Source: Streptomyces tubercidicus
GTDB taxonomy: Bacteria > Actinomycetota > Actinomycetes > Streptomycetales > Streptomycetaceae
Length of the DNA: 64,000 nucleotides
Direction of reading: 5' to 3'
Assembly (NCBI RefSeq): GCF_027497495.1
Contig: NZ_CP114205.1
Coordinates: forward strand, 3,658,001 to 3,722,000
The notes beneath the pieces were generated by a model, which had not been told where the DNA came from, ran no database searches, and saw only the letters and a list, made by a program, of their open reading frames with translations. Below, piece after piece: positions 1 through 9,492 of this stretch. Within the stretch, counting starts at the first letter, position 1. The number at the start of each line of letters is the position of its first letter. Made by a program: the position numbers and the translations under genes.

Positions 1-113
1 TGACAGAACTGGCCTGAAGTGAACGGATCGCCTTCCGGCGGCAGTTGAGGATGGCGCCCCGCCACGAGGGTGACGAACTCCAGGGCGCCGGTACAACGGT
101 GCGACTCCGGCGG

Positions 114-311
114 CTACAACGACAGCAGCAGCCAGCAGCCGGTGGCCAGGAACACCACCCCGGACAACAGCGCCGTCACTGCGGCGACCGGGCGGCTGAC
201 ACCGTCGGCGACCGGGGTACCGGTCCGCGCGCACACCGCCGTCCACACCAGCAGTCCGGCGCCGAACAGCGCGAACGCCACACCGGCGAATGCCTCGGGT
301 CCACTCTCCAT
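114..311 (-). CDS. Small two-helix membrane protein
   Basis: This is a hypothetical 65-residue protein starting MESGPEAF. It has two hydrophobic stretches (about residues 7-24 and 41-63) separated by a short polar loop, so it is probably a small inner-membrane hairpin protein. I chose the ATG at 311 because the upstream frame (to 398) is Arg-rich and non-conserved in character. It lies downstream of the methyltransferase gene on the same strand, with a gap of about 130 bp. No family is recognised and the function is unknown. The first 113 bases of the window hold nothing I can support. Confidence 0.5.
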   Translation of the reverse strand: MESGPEAFAGVAFALFGAGLLVWTAVCARTGTPVADGVSRPVAAVTALLSGVVFLATGCWLLLSL

Positions 312-443
312 GCGGGCAGCGTGGCACCCCGCGGCGGCATCCCGGCGAACGCCGGGTGAACGGCGCCGGTATGTCGCCCGCCGCTCACCCGCCCGCATCA
401 GCCGCCCGTATCAGCCGTACGTACCGGCCTTCCGCACCGGCCG

Positions 444-1991
444 TCAGCCCTCCGCGGCCACCGGCTCCAGGAACCCCTGCTCGACCAGCATCCGGATCGA
501 GGCCGGGGTACGGTCCCGCAGCAGGACCGGGTCCTCGCCGACGAGTTGGGCGATGGCGTCCAGAATCCGCCCGGCGGGCAGCGAGCCGTCACACACCCCG
601 GCGAAGCCCGCGCCGACCGTGTCCACCTTCGTGGCGCGCCGCATACCGCGGTTCTGACGCAGCACCACATGCTCCGGGTCCTCCGCCCCGGGCAGCCCGA
701 CCTGCTCCTGGACCACCCCGTCGGCGAGCCGGAAGTGGGCGGCCAGCAGCGCCGCGTCGTCCGTGACCCGCAGATAGTCCTGGCGGTCGAAGTGCGCCAC
801 CACCGACTCCCCCAGCGGCTGCTCCACCGGATGCGGCCACTCCTCGACCGTGATGGACGGGGCGTTGGATCCGGACTTGCGCAGCGTGATCCAGCCGAAG
901 CCGATGGCATGGGTCTTGCGAGCCTCGAACTCGTCGAGCCAGGCGTCGTACCGCGCGGCATACGTCTCGTCGTCCGCCCGGTGATCGCCCGCGTCGCGCA
1001 GCCACAGCTCGGCGTACTGGGTGATGTCCTGCACCTCGCGCTGCACGATCCAGGCGTCACAGCCACGCGGCACCCAGGACCGCAGCCGGTCCTGCCACTC
1101 CTCGCCCGCCACATGCTGCCAATTGGCCAGCAGCTGGCAGTAACCGCCGTCGTTGAGATGCGCGGCGGCCTGCTGGACGAGCGTCCGGCACAGGTCGTCG
1201 CCGCCCATGCCGCCGTCCCGGTAGGTGAGCCGGGCGCCCGGAGAGATCACGAACGGCGGGTTGGACACGATCAGGTCGTACGTCTCGTCACCGACCGGCT
1301 CGAACAGCGAGCCCTCCCGCAGGTCGGCAGCGCCCGCCCCGGAGAGCGCCAGCGTCAGCGCGGTGATCCGCAGCGCCCGGGGGTTGAGGTCGGTGGCCGT
1401 GACCCGCGTGGCGTGCTGTGCCGCGTGCAGCGCCTGGATGCCGGAGCCGGTACCGAGATCGAGCGCCTTGGCCACCGGGCGGCGCACGGTGATCCCGGCC
1501 AGGGTCGTGGACGCCCCGCCGACGCCGAGCACCAGCTCCGCGCGGTCCGCCTCCCCGGCGCCCCGGATACCGCCGGCCCCGCCGACCGCACAGCCCAGGT
1601 CGGAGACGATCCACCAGTCCTGCCCCTCGGGGCCGCCGTACGGCCGCACGTCCACACTGGCGCGCAGCTCGTCGCCGTCCTGCACCAGCCAGCCGTCGGC
1701 GAGGCAGTCCTCGACCGGCAGGGCGGCCTGCGCCCGCCGCGGCTCCACCGGGCGCTGCAGCAGGAACAGCCGCACCAGGGTCTCCAGCGGGCTGTCGCCG
1801 CGCGTCGCCCGCAGCGCGGGGACGGTCTCGCTGCGCGCCAGCGCGGCATAGGCGGGCGCGCCGAGCAGCTCCAGCAGCCCGTCGGCGGTGAAGGCGGCGG
1901 CCAGCAGCGCCTCGCGCAGCCGGGCCGTGCGGGCGTGGCTCTCGGGGTCCTGGGCATCTGCGATGGGGAGGTGCGTACTCACGCCCACCAT
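444..1991 (-). CDS. Class I SAM-dependent methyltransferase (N5-Gln/rRNA-MTase-like, NPPF motif)
   Basis: This 515-residue protein has an N-terminal helical domain (about residues 1-150) of the kind that precedes the catalytic domain in actinobacterial HemK/RsmC-like enzymes. The Rossmann methyltransferase domain follows, with motif I DLGTGSGIQAL and the amide/amine-methyltransferase motif NPPF (in VSNPPFVIS). The C-terminal 200 residues form an extra domain without a motif I know. NPPF enzymes methylate planar nitrogens in protein glutamine, rRNA bases or DNA; which substrate applies cannot be read here. The ATG at 1991 has a weak AGGG upstream; a GTG nine bases inside (1982) is an alternative start. 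The open frame continues upstream only as a shadow of the lipoprotein gene. Confidence 0.85.
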   Translation of the reverse strand: MVGVSTHLPIADAQDPESHARTARLREALLAAAFTADGLLELLGAPAYAALARSETVPALRATRGDSPLETLVRLFLLQRPVEPRRAQAALPVEDCLADGWLVQDGDELRASVDVRPYGGPEGQDWWIVSDLGCAVGGAGGIRGAGEADRAELVLGVGGASTTLAGITVRRPVAKALDLGTGSGIQALHAAQHATRVTATDLNPRALRITALTLALSGAGAADLREGSLFEPVGDETYDLIVSNPPFVISPGARLTYRDGGMGGDDLCRTLVQQAAAHLNDGGYCQLLANWQHVAGEEWQDRLRSWVPRGCDAWIVQREVQDITQYAELWLRDAGDHRADDETYAARYDAWLDEFEARKTHAIGFGWITLRKSGSNAPSITVEEWPHPVEQPLGESVVAHFDRQDYLRVTDDAALLAAHFRLADGVVQEQVGLPGAEDPEHVVLRQNRGMRRATKVDTVGAGFAGVCDGSLPAGRILDAIAQLVGEDPVLLRDRTPASIRMLVEQGFLEPVAAEG

Positions 1992-2121
1992 TGTCGGCCC
2001 TGCCACTGACAATCGGCGACGGCCCGGCGCCGCACCCTTTCCGGGCGCGTCGCCGGGCCGTCGGAGCCCTTGCCGGTGCGCGGTTATCGCGGCTTCCCGG
2101 GCCGTCCGGCTCCCGTGACCG

Positions 2122-2706
2122 CTACGACTTCGCGGACTGCGTGGGCGCCGGGGCACCGGACGCGGCAGGGTTCTGGCAGCCCTTTTGGGCGGCCATCGCC
2201 GTGCCGACCTCACCGGCCTCCAGGTTCTTGAAGGCGGCCTCGCTCTGCTTGTTGAGCTTGTTGATGCCGCTGGACAGGTCGCGCAGGCCGTCCGCGAACT
2301 TGAGCTTGTCCGAGGTGTCGAGTTTGTCGACCTGCTTCTGCAGGTCCGCGTAGCCCTTGGAAAGCGAGTTGAGCTCCTTGACGGCGTTCTGCTGGGCCTG
2401 CTTGCCCTCATCGGTCGGCGGGGGCCCCGCCTTCTCCAGGGACTTGGCCAGCGAGGCGTAGGCACCGGAAATCTTCTGGAACGCGGCCGAGTCGGTCTGC
2501 TGGACCTTCTTGGAGTCCGTGCTGCCGTTGTCGGCCGTCTGCATGGCGGCGTTGGCGTCCTGGATCTTCTTGAACTGAGCCTGCGCAGGGTCGCAGAAAC
2601 TCTTCGCCCAGTCATTGAGCTTCTTGTTGCTGTCGTCGCTGCAGCCGGTCAGCGCGAGCACCAGTGCGGCACCGCCGGACAGTGCAGCCACAAGCTTCTT
2701 GTTCAC
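2122..2706 (-). CDS. Secreted lipoprotein, coiled-coil rich
   Basis: The 194-residue protein has a short basic N-terminus, a hydrophobic core and a lipobox LALTGC, so cleavage before Cys22 and lipid anchoring on the outer face of the membrane are expected. The mature part is a Lys/Gln/Asp-rich helical protein with heptad-like stretches and ends in a low-complexity Ala/Pro/Ser tail. I prefer the GTG at 2706 because a GGAAGGGA ribosome site sits seven bases upstream; an ATG at 2724 is possible but has no good site. It lies between hppA and the methyltransferase, matching the conserved Streptomyces order. No ligand or enzymatic role is recognisable. Confidence 0.8.
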   Translation of the reverse strand: MNKKLVAALSGGAALVLALTGCSDDSNKKLNDWAKSFCDPAQAQFKKIQDANAAMQTADNGSTDSKKVQQTDSAAFQKISGAYASLAKSLEKAGPPPTDEGKQAQQNAVKELNSLSKGYADLQKQVDKLDTSDKLKFADGLRDLSSGINKLNKQSEAAFKNLEAGEVGTAMAAQKGCQNPAASGAPAPTQSAKS

Positions 2707-2924
2707 CGGATTGGTCCCTTCCATGGCTCTCGGCCCCGGAACATACACGGCCAAAGGGCCTTGGCCACCGGTCGGGCATCCCGCCCTGCCCTCATTGCAG
2801 CCATTTGCACCAAGGACCGCAGGGCCGGCCGGGCACACGGAAGGCGGGTGGCCGGCGTCCGCAAAAAACGCCGTCCACCCGCCAAGTTGAGCGGTCCGCG
2901 AGCCCTTTCGGTGCTCCTCTCCGG

Positions 2925-5330
2925 CTAGGAGGCGACCACCGTCTTGGCCGACTTGGCGATGCTTTCCGGATCTTCGGAGTTGTCTTCGTCACCCACGGCG
3001 ATTCCACGCCGCTTGGAGACGTAGACGGCACCGACGATGACGGCAATCGCCAGCAGGGAGACCACGAGCCGGACGCCCGTGCTCTTGTCCTGGCCGTATG
3101 AGAACTTGACCACAGCGGGCGCGATCAGCAGCGCCACCAGGTTCATGACCTTCAGCAGCGGGTTGATCGCCGGTCCTGCGGTGTCCTTGAACGGGTCACC
3201 TACGGTGTCACCGATGACCGTCGCGGCATGCGCCTCGCTGCCCTTGCCGCCGTGATGGCCGTCCTCGACCAGCTTCTTGGCGTTGTCCCACGCGCCACCG
3301 GAGTTGGCGAGGAAGACCGCCATCAGCGTGCCGGTGCCGATCGCACCGGCCAGGAACGAGCCGAGTGCGCCGACGCCGAGCGAGAAGCCGACCGCGATCG
3401 GGGTGAGCACGGCCAGCAGCCCGGGAGTGGCCAGCTCACGCAGCGCGTCCTTGGTGCAGATGTCCACGACCCGCCCGTATTCGGGCTTCTCGCTGTAGTC
3501 CATGATCCCGGGGTGCTCCCGGAACTGCCGGCGCACCTCGAAGACCACCGCTCCCGCCGACCGGGAGACGGCGTTGATCGCCAGCCCGGAGAACAGGAAG
3601 ACGACCGAGGCGCCCAGGACCAGCCCGACCAGGTTGTTGGGCTGTGAGATGTCCAGGCTGAGGCCCATCCCGGTGGCGGCGCTGCCGACGCCCCGTACGG
3701 CGGTGGCGATCGCGTCCCGGTACGAGCCGAAGAGCGCGGCCGCGGCCAATACGGCGGTCGCGATGGCGATGCCCTTGGTGATGGCCTTGGTCGTGTTGCC
3801 GACCGCGTCCAGGTCGGTCAGCACCTGCGCGCCGTCACCGGTGACATCACCGGACATCTCGGCGATGCCCTGCGCGTTGTCGGAGACCGGCCCGAAGGTG
3901 TCCATCGCCACGATCACGCCGACGGTGGTCAGCAGACCGGTGCCGGCCAGCGCCACCGCGAACAGCGCCAGCATGATGGAGGCACCGCCCAGCAGGAACG
4001 CCCCGTAGACGGCCAGAGCGATCAGCACCGCCGAGTAGACGGCCGACTCCAGGCCGATCGAGATCCCGGAGAGCACGACCGTGGCCGGCCCGGTCAGCGA
4101 GGTCTTCCCGATGTCCCGTACGGGCCGCCGGGTGGTCTCGGTGAAGTAGCCGGTCAGCTGCTGGATCAGCGCGGCCAGCACGATGCCGATGGCGACCGCC
4201 ACCAGCGCCAGCATCCGCGGGTCGCCGCTGGTGCTCAGGATCTCGACGTCGGTGACGCCCTTCAGGCCCTGGTAGCTGGACGGCAGGTACGTGAACACGG
4301 CGACGGCCACCAGGACCAGCGAGATGCCCGCGGAGATGAAGAAGCCGCGATTGATGGCCGTCATGCCGCTGCGGTCGCTGCGCCGGGGCGCGACCACGAA
4401 GATGCCGACCATCGCGGTGAGCACGCCGATGGCCGGGACCAGCAGCGGGAAGGCGAGCCCGGCGTCGCCGAAGGCCGCCATGCCGAGGATGAGCGCGGCG
4501 ACCAGGGTCACCGCGTACGACTCGAAGAGGTCGGCGGCCATACCGGCGCAGTCACCGACGTTGTCGCCCACGTTGTCCGCGATGGTCGCGGCGTTGCGCG
4601 GGTCGTCCTCGGGGATGCCCTGCTCGACCTTCCCGACGAGGTCGGCGCCGACGTCCGCGGCCTTGGTGAAGATGCCGCCGCCGACCCTCATGAACATCGC
4701 GATCAGCGCGGCGCCGAGACCGAAGCCCTCCAGCACCTTGGGCGCGTCGACCGCGTACACGAGTACTACGCAGGAGGCACCGAGCAGGCCGAGCCCCACG
4801 GTGAACATTCCGACGACGCCACCGGTACGGAATGCGATCTTCATCGCCTTGTGAGAGACGGCCGTAAGATCCTTTTTCCGGGTGTCGCCCTCTTCCGGAG
4901 TGGCTTCCCGGGCGGCCGCCGCCACCCGCACATTGCTGCGTACGGCGAGCCACATGCCGATATAGCCGGTGGCCGCCGAGAATCCGGCGCCGATCAAGAA
5001 GAAGGCGCTGCGTCCGGCGCGCTGCGACCAATTGTCCGCAGGCAGCAGCATGAGCAGGAAGAACACCACGACGGCGAATACACCGAGGGTCCGCAACTGC
5101 CGTGCCAGGTAGGCATTTGCGCCTTCCTGCACCGCCGCCGCGATCTTCTTCATACTGTCGGTTCCCTCACCGGCCGCGAGCACTTGGCGGACCAGCACCG
5201 CCGCGACAGCCAGCGCCGCCAGGGCGACCACGGCGATCACCAGCACGATGCCGCGATTGCCCGCCGTAAGTGACGGCCCGGCCAGAAAAGTGGGGGTGTC
5301 AAGCAACTGAGGGGTGTAAGGCCCCGCCAT
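2925..5330 (-). CDS. hppA: Membrane-bound proton-translocating pyrophosphatase
   Basis: This 801-residue integral membrane enzyme hydrolyses cytoplasmic pyrophosphate and pumps protons. It has about 16 hydrophobic segments and the hallmark substrate loops: DVGADLVGKVE, the Asp-rich DNVGDNVGDCAGMAADLFESY region, and a second Asp-rich region near the C-terminus (GDTVGDPFKDTAGPAIN). The segment GNTTKAITKG carries Lys where K+-dependent enzymes have Ala, so it is predicted to be the K+-independent H+-pumping type. The ATG at 5330 follows a strong AGGAGG seven bases upstream; the extra upstream frame is non-coding. It probably recycles PPi from biosynthesis, including that made by the acetyl-CoA synthetase encoded later in this window. 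Confidence 0.97.
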   Translation of the reverse strand: MAGPYTPQLLDTPTFLAGPSLTAGNRGIVLVIAVVALAALAVAAVLVRQVLAAGEGTDSMKKIAAAVQEGANAYLARQLRTLGVFAVVVFFLLMLLPADNWSQRAGRSAFFLIGAGFSAATGYIGMWLAVRSNVRVAAAAREATPEEGDTRKKDLTAVSHKAMKIAFRTGGVVGMFTVGLGLLGASCVVLVYAVDAPKVLEGFGLGAALIAMFMRVGGGIFTKAADVGADLVGKVEQGIPEDDPRNAATIADNVGDNVGDCAGMAADLFESYAVTLVAALILGMAAFGDAGLAFPLLVPAIGVLTAMVGIFVVAPRRSDRSGMTAINRGFFISAGISLVLVAVAVFTYLPSSYQGLKGVTDVEILSTSGDPRMLALVAVAIGIVLAALIQQLTGYFTETTRRPVRDIGKTSLTGPATVVLSGISIGLESAVYSAVLIALAVYGAFLLGGASIMLALFAVALAGTGLLTTVGVIVAMDTFGPVSDNAQGIAEMSGDVTGDGAQVLTDLDAVGNTTKAITKGIAIATAVLAAAALFGSYRDAIATAVRGVGSAATGMGLSLDISQPNNLVGLVLGASVVFLFSGLAINAVSRSAGAVVFEVRRQFREHPGIMDYSEKPEYGRVVDICTKDALRELATPGLLAVLTPIAVGFSLGVGALGSFLAGAIGTGTLMAVFLANSGGAWDNAKKLVEDGHHGGKGSEAHAATVIGDTVGDPFKDTAGPAINPLLKVMNLVALLIAPAVVKFSYGQDKSTGVRLVVSLLAIAVIVGAVYVSKRRGIAVGDEDNSEDPESIAKSAKTVVAS

Positions 5331-6059
5331 TCGTCCTCCTTGACGTTTGGCACATGGGCGCGCGGAAGCACGCTCAGGCGTCCTGAGCAAGATGTGGACG
5401 GATTGTAGGGAGCCGCGGTTGATCAAAACAGTACGCGTCAAAGGGAATTCGCCGGTAGCGGCGAAGATCAAAAGGCCGACGCGGTACGGAATTCGCCCGG
5501 ACGAAGGAAAGCGACGAATTCGCTGACCACTGCCCGATGATCTCGCTGTCGTACTGATCGCTTATGGATCGCCCACTGATCGCCGCTGCTCAAGGACGCC
5601 GCCCCGGCGACCGGGCCGCTTGAGGTGTGCGTGACACCGGAGGGAATTGATCCGCCCGGCTGCGGCCGAACGGGTGACCCGCGCCGCGCGGACCCCTCCC
5701 CGGCACCCGGTGAAGGACCGTCAGATCGAGTCCGGATCGCAACGCATGCGACGGGAGCGGGGGCCGGGACGGGCGCGATGGGCGGGCCCCCGGAGCCGTC
5801 ACCGGGTCAGAGTGCGCCAGAAAGCCGTACGACGCCCTCTGCGGCGATCTCGTGGTCGCGGTGGACGGGGGTCACCGACGGCGTGAGCGAGGGCGGCACA
5901 GCCGCCGTCACAGCCGCCGTCGCAGCCCTCGGAGCCCCGGCCTCGGGGGCGTCGATGCGGGGATGAGCTGCGGACGTGACGTTTCGTGACGCGCCGCCTA
6001 CAGAGACGGAGCAGGACGGCGCGGCTCGGAGGCGGCCGCTGACGGGGCCGCCGGTGTCC
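5331..6059. other. Gene-free interval between anti-sigma gene and hppA
   Basis: About 730 bases hold no convincing gene. Open frames here lack ribosome sites and normal codon bias. The first 200 bases next to hppA are relatively AT-rich and should contain its promoter. A 12-bp direct repeat (ACAGCCGCCGTC) is present near 5900-5930. Confidence 0.5.
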
Positions 6060-6500
6060 CTACGGGAGGACCGCTGCCGTCGTGGTGGTGGGCCAGGTCA
6101 TGCGGATCAGCCCGCCTTCCTCGCCGACGGTGACCTCGACATCGTCGACCAGACCGCTGATCACGGCGAGGCCCATCTCGTCCTCGCCCTCGGCGTCGCT
6201 CTCCGGGACGCTCACGGCCTCGCCGCTACCCGGCGCCGTACCGGAGTCGCCGGTCACCCCGTCGCCGACCTCGATCGAGAACTTCTTCTCGTCCTCGATC
6301 AGCAGGACCCGTACGGGCGAGGTGATGTCATGGCTCTCGTGCAGGCCCACGGCCCGGCTGCACGCCTCACCGACGGCGAGCCGCACCTCGTCCAGCACGG
6401 CCTCGTCCACCCCCGCGCGCCGTGCCACAGCGGCCGCGACCAGACGCGCGGTGCGGACATGCTCGGGAAGGGCGCTGAAGCGAAGTTCGACGGTGGCCAT
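6060..6500 (-). CDS. BldG-partner anti-sigma factor (SpoIIAB/RsbW-like GHKL protein)
   Basis: The 146-residue protein has the HATPase_c fold of anti-sigma kinases and is encoded directly downstream of bldG, as is the anti-sigma partner of BldG in other streptomycetes. It is expected to be cytoplasmic, to bind sigma factor(s) and to be released by unphosphorylated BldG. The N-box reads GEACSRAV, where active kinases have an Mg-coordinating Asn (EAxxNA); that position is Arg here. The G1-type segment EDEMGLAVISGLVDDVEV is recognisable. A Gly/Ser/Glu-rich insertion (about residues 82-106) separates N-box and G-box. The ATG at 6500 follows GAGGGGGA. The 110-bp gap to bldG contains a strong hairpin. 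Confidence 0.88.
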   Translation of the reverse strand: MATVELRFSALPEHVRTARLVAAAVARRAGVDEAVLDEVRLAVGEACSRAVGLHESHDITSPVRVLLIEDEKKFSIEVGDGVTGDSGTAPGSGEAVSVPESDAEGEDEMGLAVISGLVDDVEVTVGEEGGLIRMTWPTTTTAAVLP

Positions 6501-6573
6501 GCCATCCCCCTCGTTATGCGGGCGTGCGACGCAGGGGGCCGGACCTGCGTCCGGTACCCCCCACTTCTTCCTC

Positions 6574-6597
6574 CCCCCGCGCCTGGTGGCGCGGGGG
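6574..6597 (-). terminator. Intercistronic hairpin between bldG and its anti-sigma gene
   Basis: There is a perfect 10-bp GC stem (CCCCCGCGCC with its complement) and a 4-base loop, starting 13 bases after the bldG stop and 74 bases before the next start. There is no T-tract, as is usual in Streptomyces. It probably acts as a partial terminator or mRNA stabiliser separating bldG expression from that of its partner. Confidence 0.65.
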
Positions 6598-6610
6598 ACC
6601 GGCAAAACCG

Positions 6611-6952
6611 TCAGTCAGTCGCCGAGACGGCTTCCTCGACCGAGGTGTGAATCGGGAACACCTTGGTCAGTCCGGTGATACGGAAGATTTTGAGAATGCG
6701 CTCCTGGTTGCAGACCAGGCGCAGCGAGCCCTCATGGGCACGCACCCGCTTGAGCCCACCGACCAGCACGCCGAGCCCAGTGGAGTCCAGGAAGTCGACA
6801 CGTTCCATGTCCACCACGAGGTGGTAGCTTCCGTCGTTCACAAGCTCGACCAGCTGCTCCCGCAGCTTGGGCGCGGTGTATACATCAATCTCGCCACCGA
6901 CCTCGACGACCGTACGGTCGCCAACGGTCCGGGTCGACAGGGACAGGTCCAC
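6611..6952 (-). CDS. bldG: Anti-sigma factor antagonist BldG
   Basis: The 113-residue STAS-domain protein carries the phosphorylation motif FLDSTGLG with Ser57 as the phospho-acceptor. BldG is a known master regulator of aerial-mycelium formation and antibiotic production; unphosphorylated BldG sequesters anti-sigma factors and frees stress and development sigma factors. The sequence looks intact at full family length. It is followed by its anti-sigma partner and is transcribed divergently from the helicase gene, across about 160 bp of shared upstream DNA. Start at the ATG at 6952. Confidence 0.97.
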   Translation of the reverse strand: MDLSLSTRTVGDRTVVEVGGEIDVYTAPKLREQLVELVNDGSYHLVVDMERVDFLDSTGLGVLVGGLKRVRAHEGSLRLVCNQERILKIFRITGLTKVFPIHTSVEEAVSATD

Positions 6953-7114
6953 GGATCCTCCAGCACCTTGCTATCGAGCGGTCGCCCCCCTGGGGCCTCC
7001 CCACCGAAGGTAGGGGCGGATCTGGCAGCCGCGATGGCATTCAATCACTTACCGGTAGGCGTGCACGACGCCCTTTAGGCATTGTCCGTCACTCCGGTGA
7101 CACACTCGGTGCCG

Positions 7115-9478
7115 ATGGCCTCCAATCCTGTCCCGCCGGATGCGGGCGCGCGCCCGTCCCCAGGCATGATTCTCGAACGTCTCGCCCGGGGCGCGACCCG
7201 CGCTGCGCGCGTCACTCATACGGAGCACTTGCCCCCGCGCATCGGCAGCCATGCCGACTGGCCGGAACAGATCCGGCCGGAAGTGATCGACGCCATCCGC
7301 TCGGCCGGAATCGATCGTCCCTGGGCCCACCAGGCACGGACATCCGAACACGCACTGCGCGGCGAATCGGTCGTCGTCGCCACCGGCACCGCCTCGGGGA
7401 AGTCCCTGGCGTATCTCGCGCCGGTCCTCTCCACGCTCCTGGACGGCTCCGAGGCCCCGAACGGGAGAGGGGCCACGGCCCTGTATCTGGCGCCCACGAA
7501 GGCGCTGGCGGCCGATCAGCGGCGTGCCGTACGTGAGCTGGCCGCTCCCCTGGGGCCGGCGGTCCGGCCGGCGGTCTACGACGGCGACACCCCCGTCGAG
7601 GAGCGCGAATGGGTCCGCCAGTACGGCAACTACGTCCTGACCAACCCCGACATGCTGCACCGCGGCATCCTGCCGTCACACCCCCGCTGGTCCTCCTTCC
7701 TGCGGGCGCTGCGCTATGTCGTCATCGATGAATGCCACAGCTACCGCGGCGTCTTCGGCTCCCATGTCGCGCAGGTGATCCGCCGGCTGCGCCGTATCTG
7801 CGCCCGTTACGGCGCCGAACCGGTCTTTCTGCTCGCCTCCGCCACGGCCGCGGAGCCGGGACAGGCGGCGACCCGGCTCACCGGCCTGCCCGTGGTGGAA
7901 ATCACCGAGGACACCTCGCCGCGCGGTGAGTTGGTCTTCGCGCTGTGGGAGCCGCCGCTGACCGAACTCCACGGCGAGCAGGGCGCCCCGGTCCGCCGGA
8001 CCGCCACCGCCGAGACCGCGGATCTGCTCACCGACCTCGCCGTCCAGGGCGTACGCACCGTTGCCTTCGTCCGCTCCCGGCGCGGCGCCGAACTGATCGC
8101 CCTGATCACGCAGGAGCGGCTCGCGGAGGTGGACCGTTCGCTGCCCGGCCGGGTCGCCGCCTACCGGGGCGGATATCTGCCCGAGGAACGCCGTGCCCTG
8201 GAACGCGCCCTGCACAGCGGGGAGCTGCTCGGCCTGGCCGCCACCACCGCGCTCGAACTCGGCGTGGACGTCTCCGGTCTGGATGCCGTGGTCATCGCCG
8301 GATATCCGGGGACCCGGGCGTCCTTGTGGCAGCAGGCCGGGCGGGCGGGCCGCTCCGGGCAGGGCGCGCTCGCGGTGCTCGTGGCCCGCGACGACCCGCT
8401 GGACACCTACCTCGTCCACCACCCCGAGGCGCTCTTCGACCAGCCCGTCGAAACCACCGTCCTGGACCCCGACAACCCGTACGTGCTCACCCCGCACCTG
8501 TGCGCGGCCGCCGCCGAACTCCCGCTCACCGAAGCCGATTTCCCGCTCTTCGGGCCCGCGGCCGGCGGGCTGATGCCGCAACTGGAGGCCGCGAACCTGC
8601 TGCGCCGGCGGGCCAAGGCCTGGCACTGGACGCGCCGCGAGCGCGCCGCCGACCTCACCGACATCCGTGGGGAGGGCGGCTCGCCGGTGCAGATCGTGGA
8701 GACCGGCACCGGGCGGCTGCTCGGCACCGTGGATGCCGCCGCCGCGCACACCACCGTCCACGACGGCGCGGTCCACCTCCACCAGGGACGTACCTATGTC
8801 GTGCAGAAGCTCGACCTCGCCGATGACGTGGCGCTCGTCGAGGAGGCCAGCCCGCCGTATTCCACGACCGCCCGGGACACCACCGCGATCTCCATCCTCG
8901 ACACCGACACCGAGATTCCCTGGGGCGACGCCCGGCTCTGCTTCGGCTCCGTCGAGGTCACCAATCAGGTCGTCTCCTTCCTGCGCCGCAAGCTGATCAC
9001 CGGCGAGGTCCTGGGCGAGACCAAGCTCGATCTGCCGCCCCGTACGCTGCGCACCCGCGCGGTGTGGTGGACGGTTACCGAGGACCAACTCGACGCCGCC
9101 CGCGTCAATCCCCAGCAGCTGGGCGGCGCGCTGCACGCCGCGGAACACGCCTCCATCGGCATGCTGCCGCTCTTCGCCACCTGCGACCGCTGGGACATCG
9201 GCGGCGTCTCCGTGCCGCTCCACCCGGACACCCTCCTGCCGACCGTCTTCGTCTACGACGGCCACCCGGGCGGCGCCGGATTCGCCGAGCGGGCCTTCCA
9301 CACGGCCGCCGACTGGCTCACCGCCACCCGCGCCGCCATCGCCTCCTGCGAATGCGAGGCCGGCTGCCCTTCCTGCATCCAGTCGCCCAAGTGCGGCAAC
9401 GGCAACGACCCGCTCCACAAACGGGGCGCCATCCGCCTGCTGGGCGAGCTGTTGCGCGGCGCGCCGCGGAGAGCGTAG
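7115..9478 (+). CDS. DEAD/DEAH-box helicase with DUF1998 zinc module (YprA/MrfA-like)
   Basis: This is a superfamily 2 helicase of about 787 residues. Motif I is GTASGKS (about residue 92), motif II is DECH (VIDECHSYRG), motif III is SAT, and motifs V-VI are seen in LGVDVSGLDAVVIAGYP and QQAGRAGRSGQ. The C-terminal DUF1998 region contains the four-cysteine cluster CECEAGCPSC plus PKCGNGND, which binds zinc. B. subtilis MrfA, of this architecture, acts in repair of mitomycin-damaged DNA, so a repair role is likely but not proven here. The start is uncertain: ATG at 7115 is chosen, and a TTG at 7082 in frame is possible; neither has a strong ribosome site. In many actinobacteria this gene adjoins the Tad-like cluster, as it does here. 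Confidence 0.93.
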   Translation: MASNPVPPDAGARPSPGMILERLARGATRAARVTHTEHLPPRIGSHADWPEQIRPEVIDAIRSAGIDRPWAHQARTSEHALRGESVVVATGTASGKSLAYLAPVLSTLLDGSEAPNGRGATALYLAPTKALAADQRRAVRELAAPLGPAVRPAVYDGDTPVEEREWVRQYGNYVLTNPDMLHRGILPSHPRWSSFLRALRYVVIDECHSYRGVFGSHVAQVIRRLRRICARYGAEPVFLLASATAAEPGQAATRLTGLPVVEITEDTSPRGELVFALWEPPLTELHGEQGAPVRRTATAETADLLTDLAVQGVRTVAFVRSRRGAELIALITQERLAEVDRSLPGRVAAYRGGYLPEERRALERALHSGELLGLAATTALELGVDVSGLDAVVIAGYPGTRASLWQQAGRAGRSGQGALAVLVARDDPLDTYLVHHPEALFDQPVETTVLDPDNPYVLTPHLCAAAAELPLTEADFPLFGPAAGGLMPQLEAANLLRRRAKAWHWTRRERAADLTDIRGEGGSPVQIVETGTGRLLGTVDAAAAHTTVHDGAVHLHQGRTYVVQKLDLADDVALVEEASPPYSTTARDTTAISILDTDTEIPWGDARLCFGSVEVTNQVVSFLRRKLITGEVLGETKLDLPPRTLRTRAVWWTVTEDQLDAARVNPQQLGGALHAAEHASIGMLPLFATCDRWDIGGVSVPLHPDTLLPTVFVYDGHPGGAGFAERAFHTAADWLTATRAAIASCECEAGCPSCIQSPKCGNGNDPLHKRGAIRLLGELLRGAPRRA

Positions 9479-9492
9479 CCGGGGTGCCGACG

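Noticed and set aside
444..2615. A longer methyltransferase reading frame starting inside the lipoprotein gene
   Set aside because: The extra 208 N-terminal residues are Arg/Pro/Ser-rich and are a shadow of the lipoprotein gene; conserved sequence starts near 1991.
5590..5966. Short frames on both strands between hppA and the anti-sigma gene
   Set aside because: Low-complexity Pro/Ser/Gly/Arg sequence, no ribosome site, no family resemblance.
7676..9480. Continuous open frame antisense to the helicase
   Set aside because: Composition (Gly/Arg/Glu/Val) is that of a codon-position shadow of the helicase; only the TadE-like part above 9571 has protein features.
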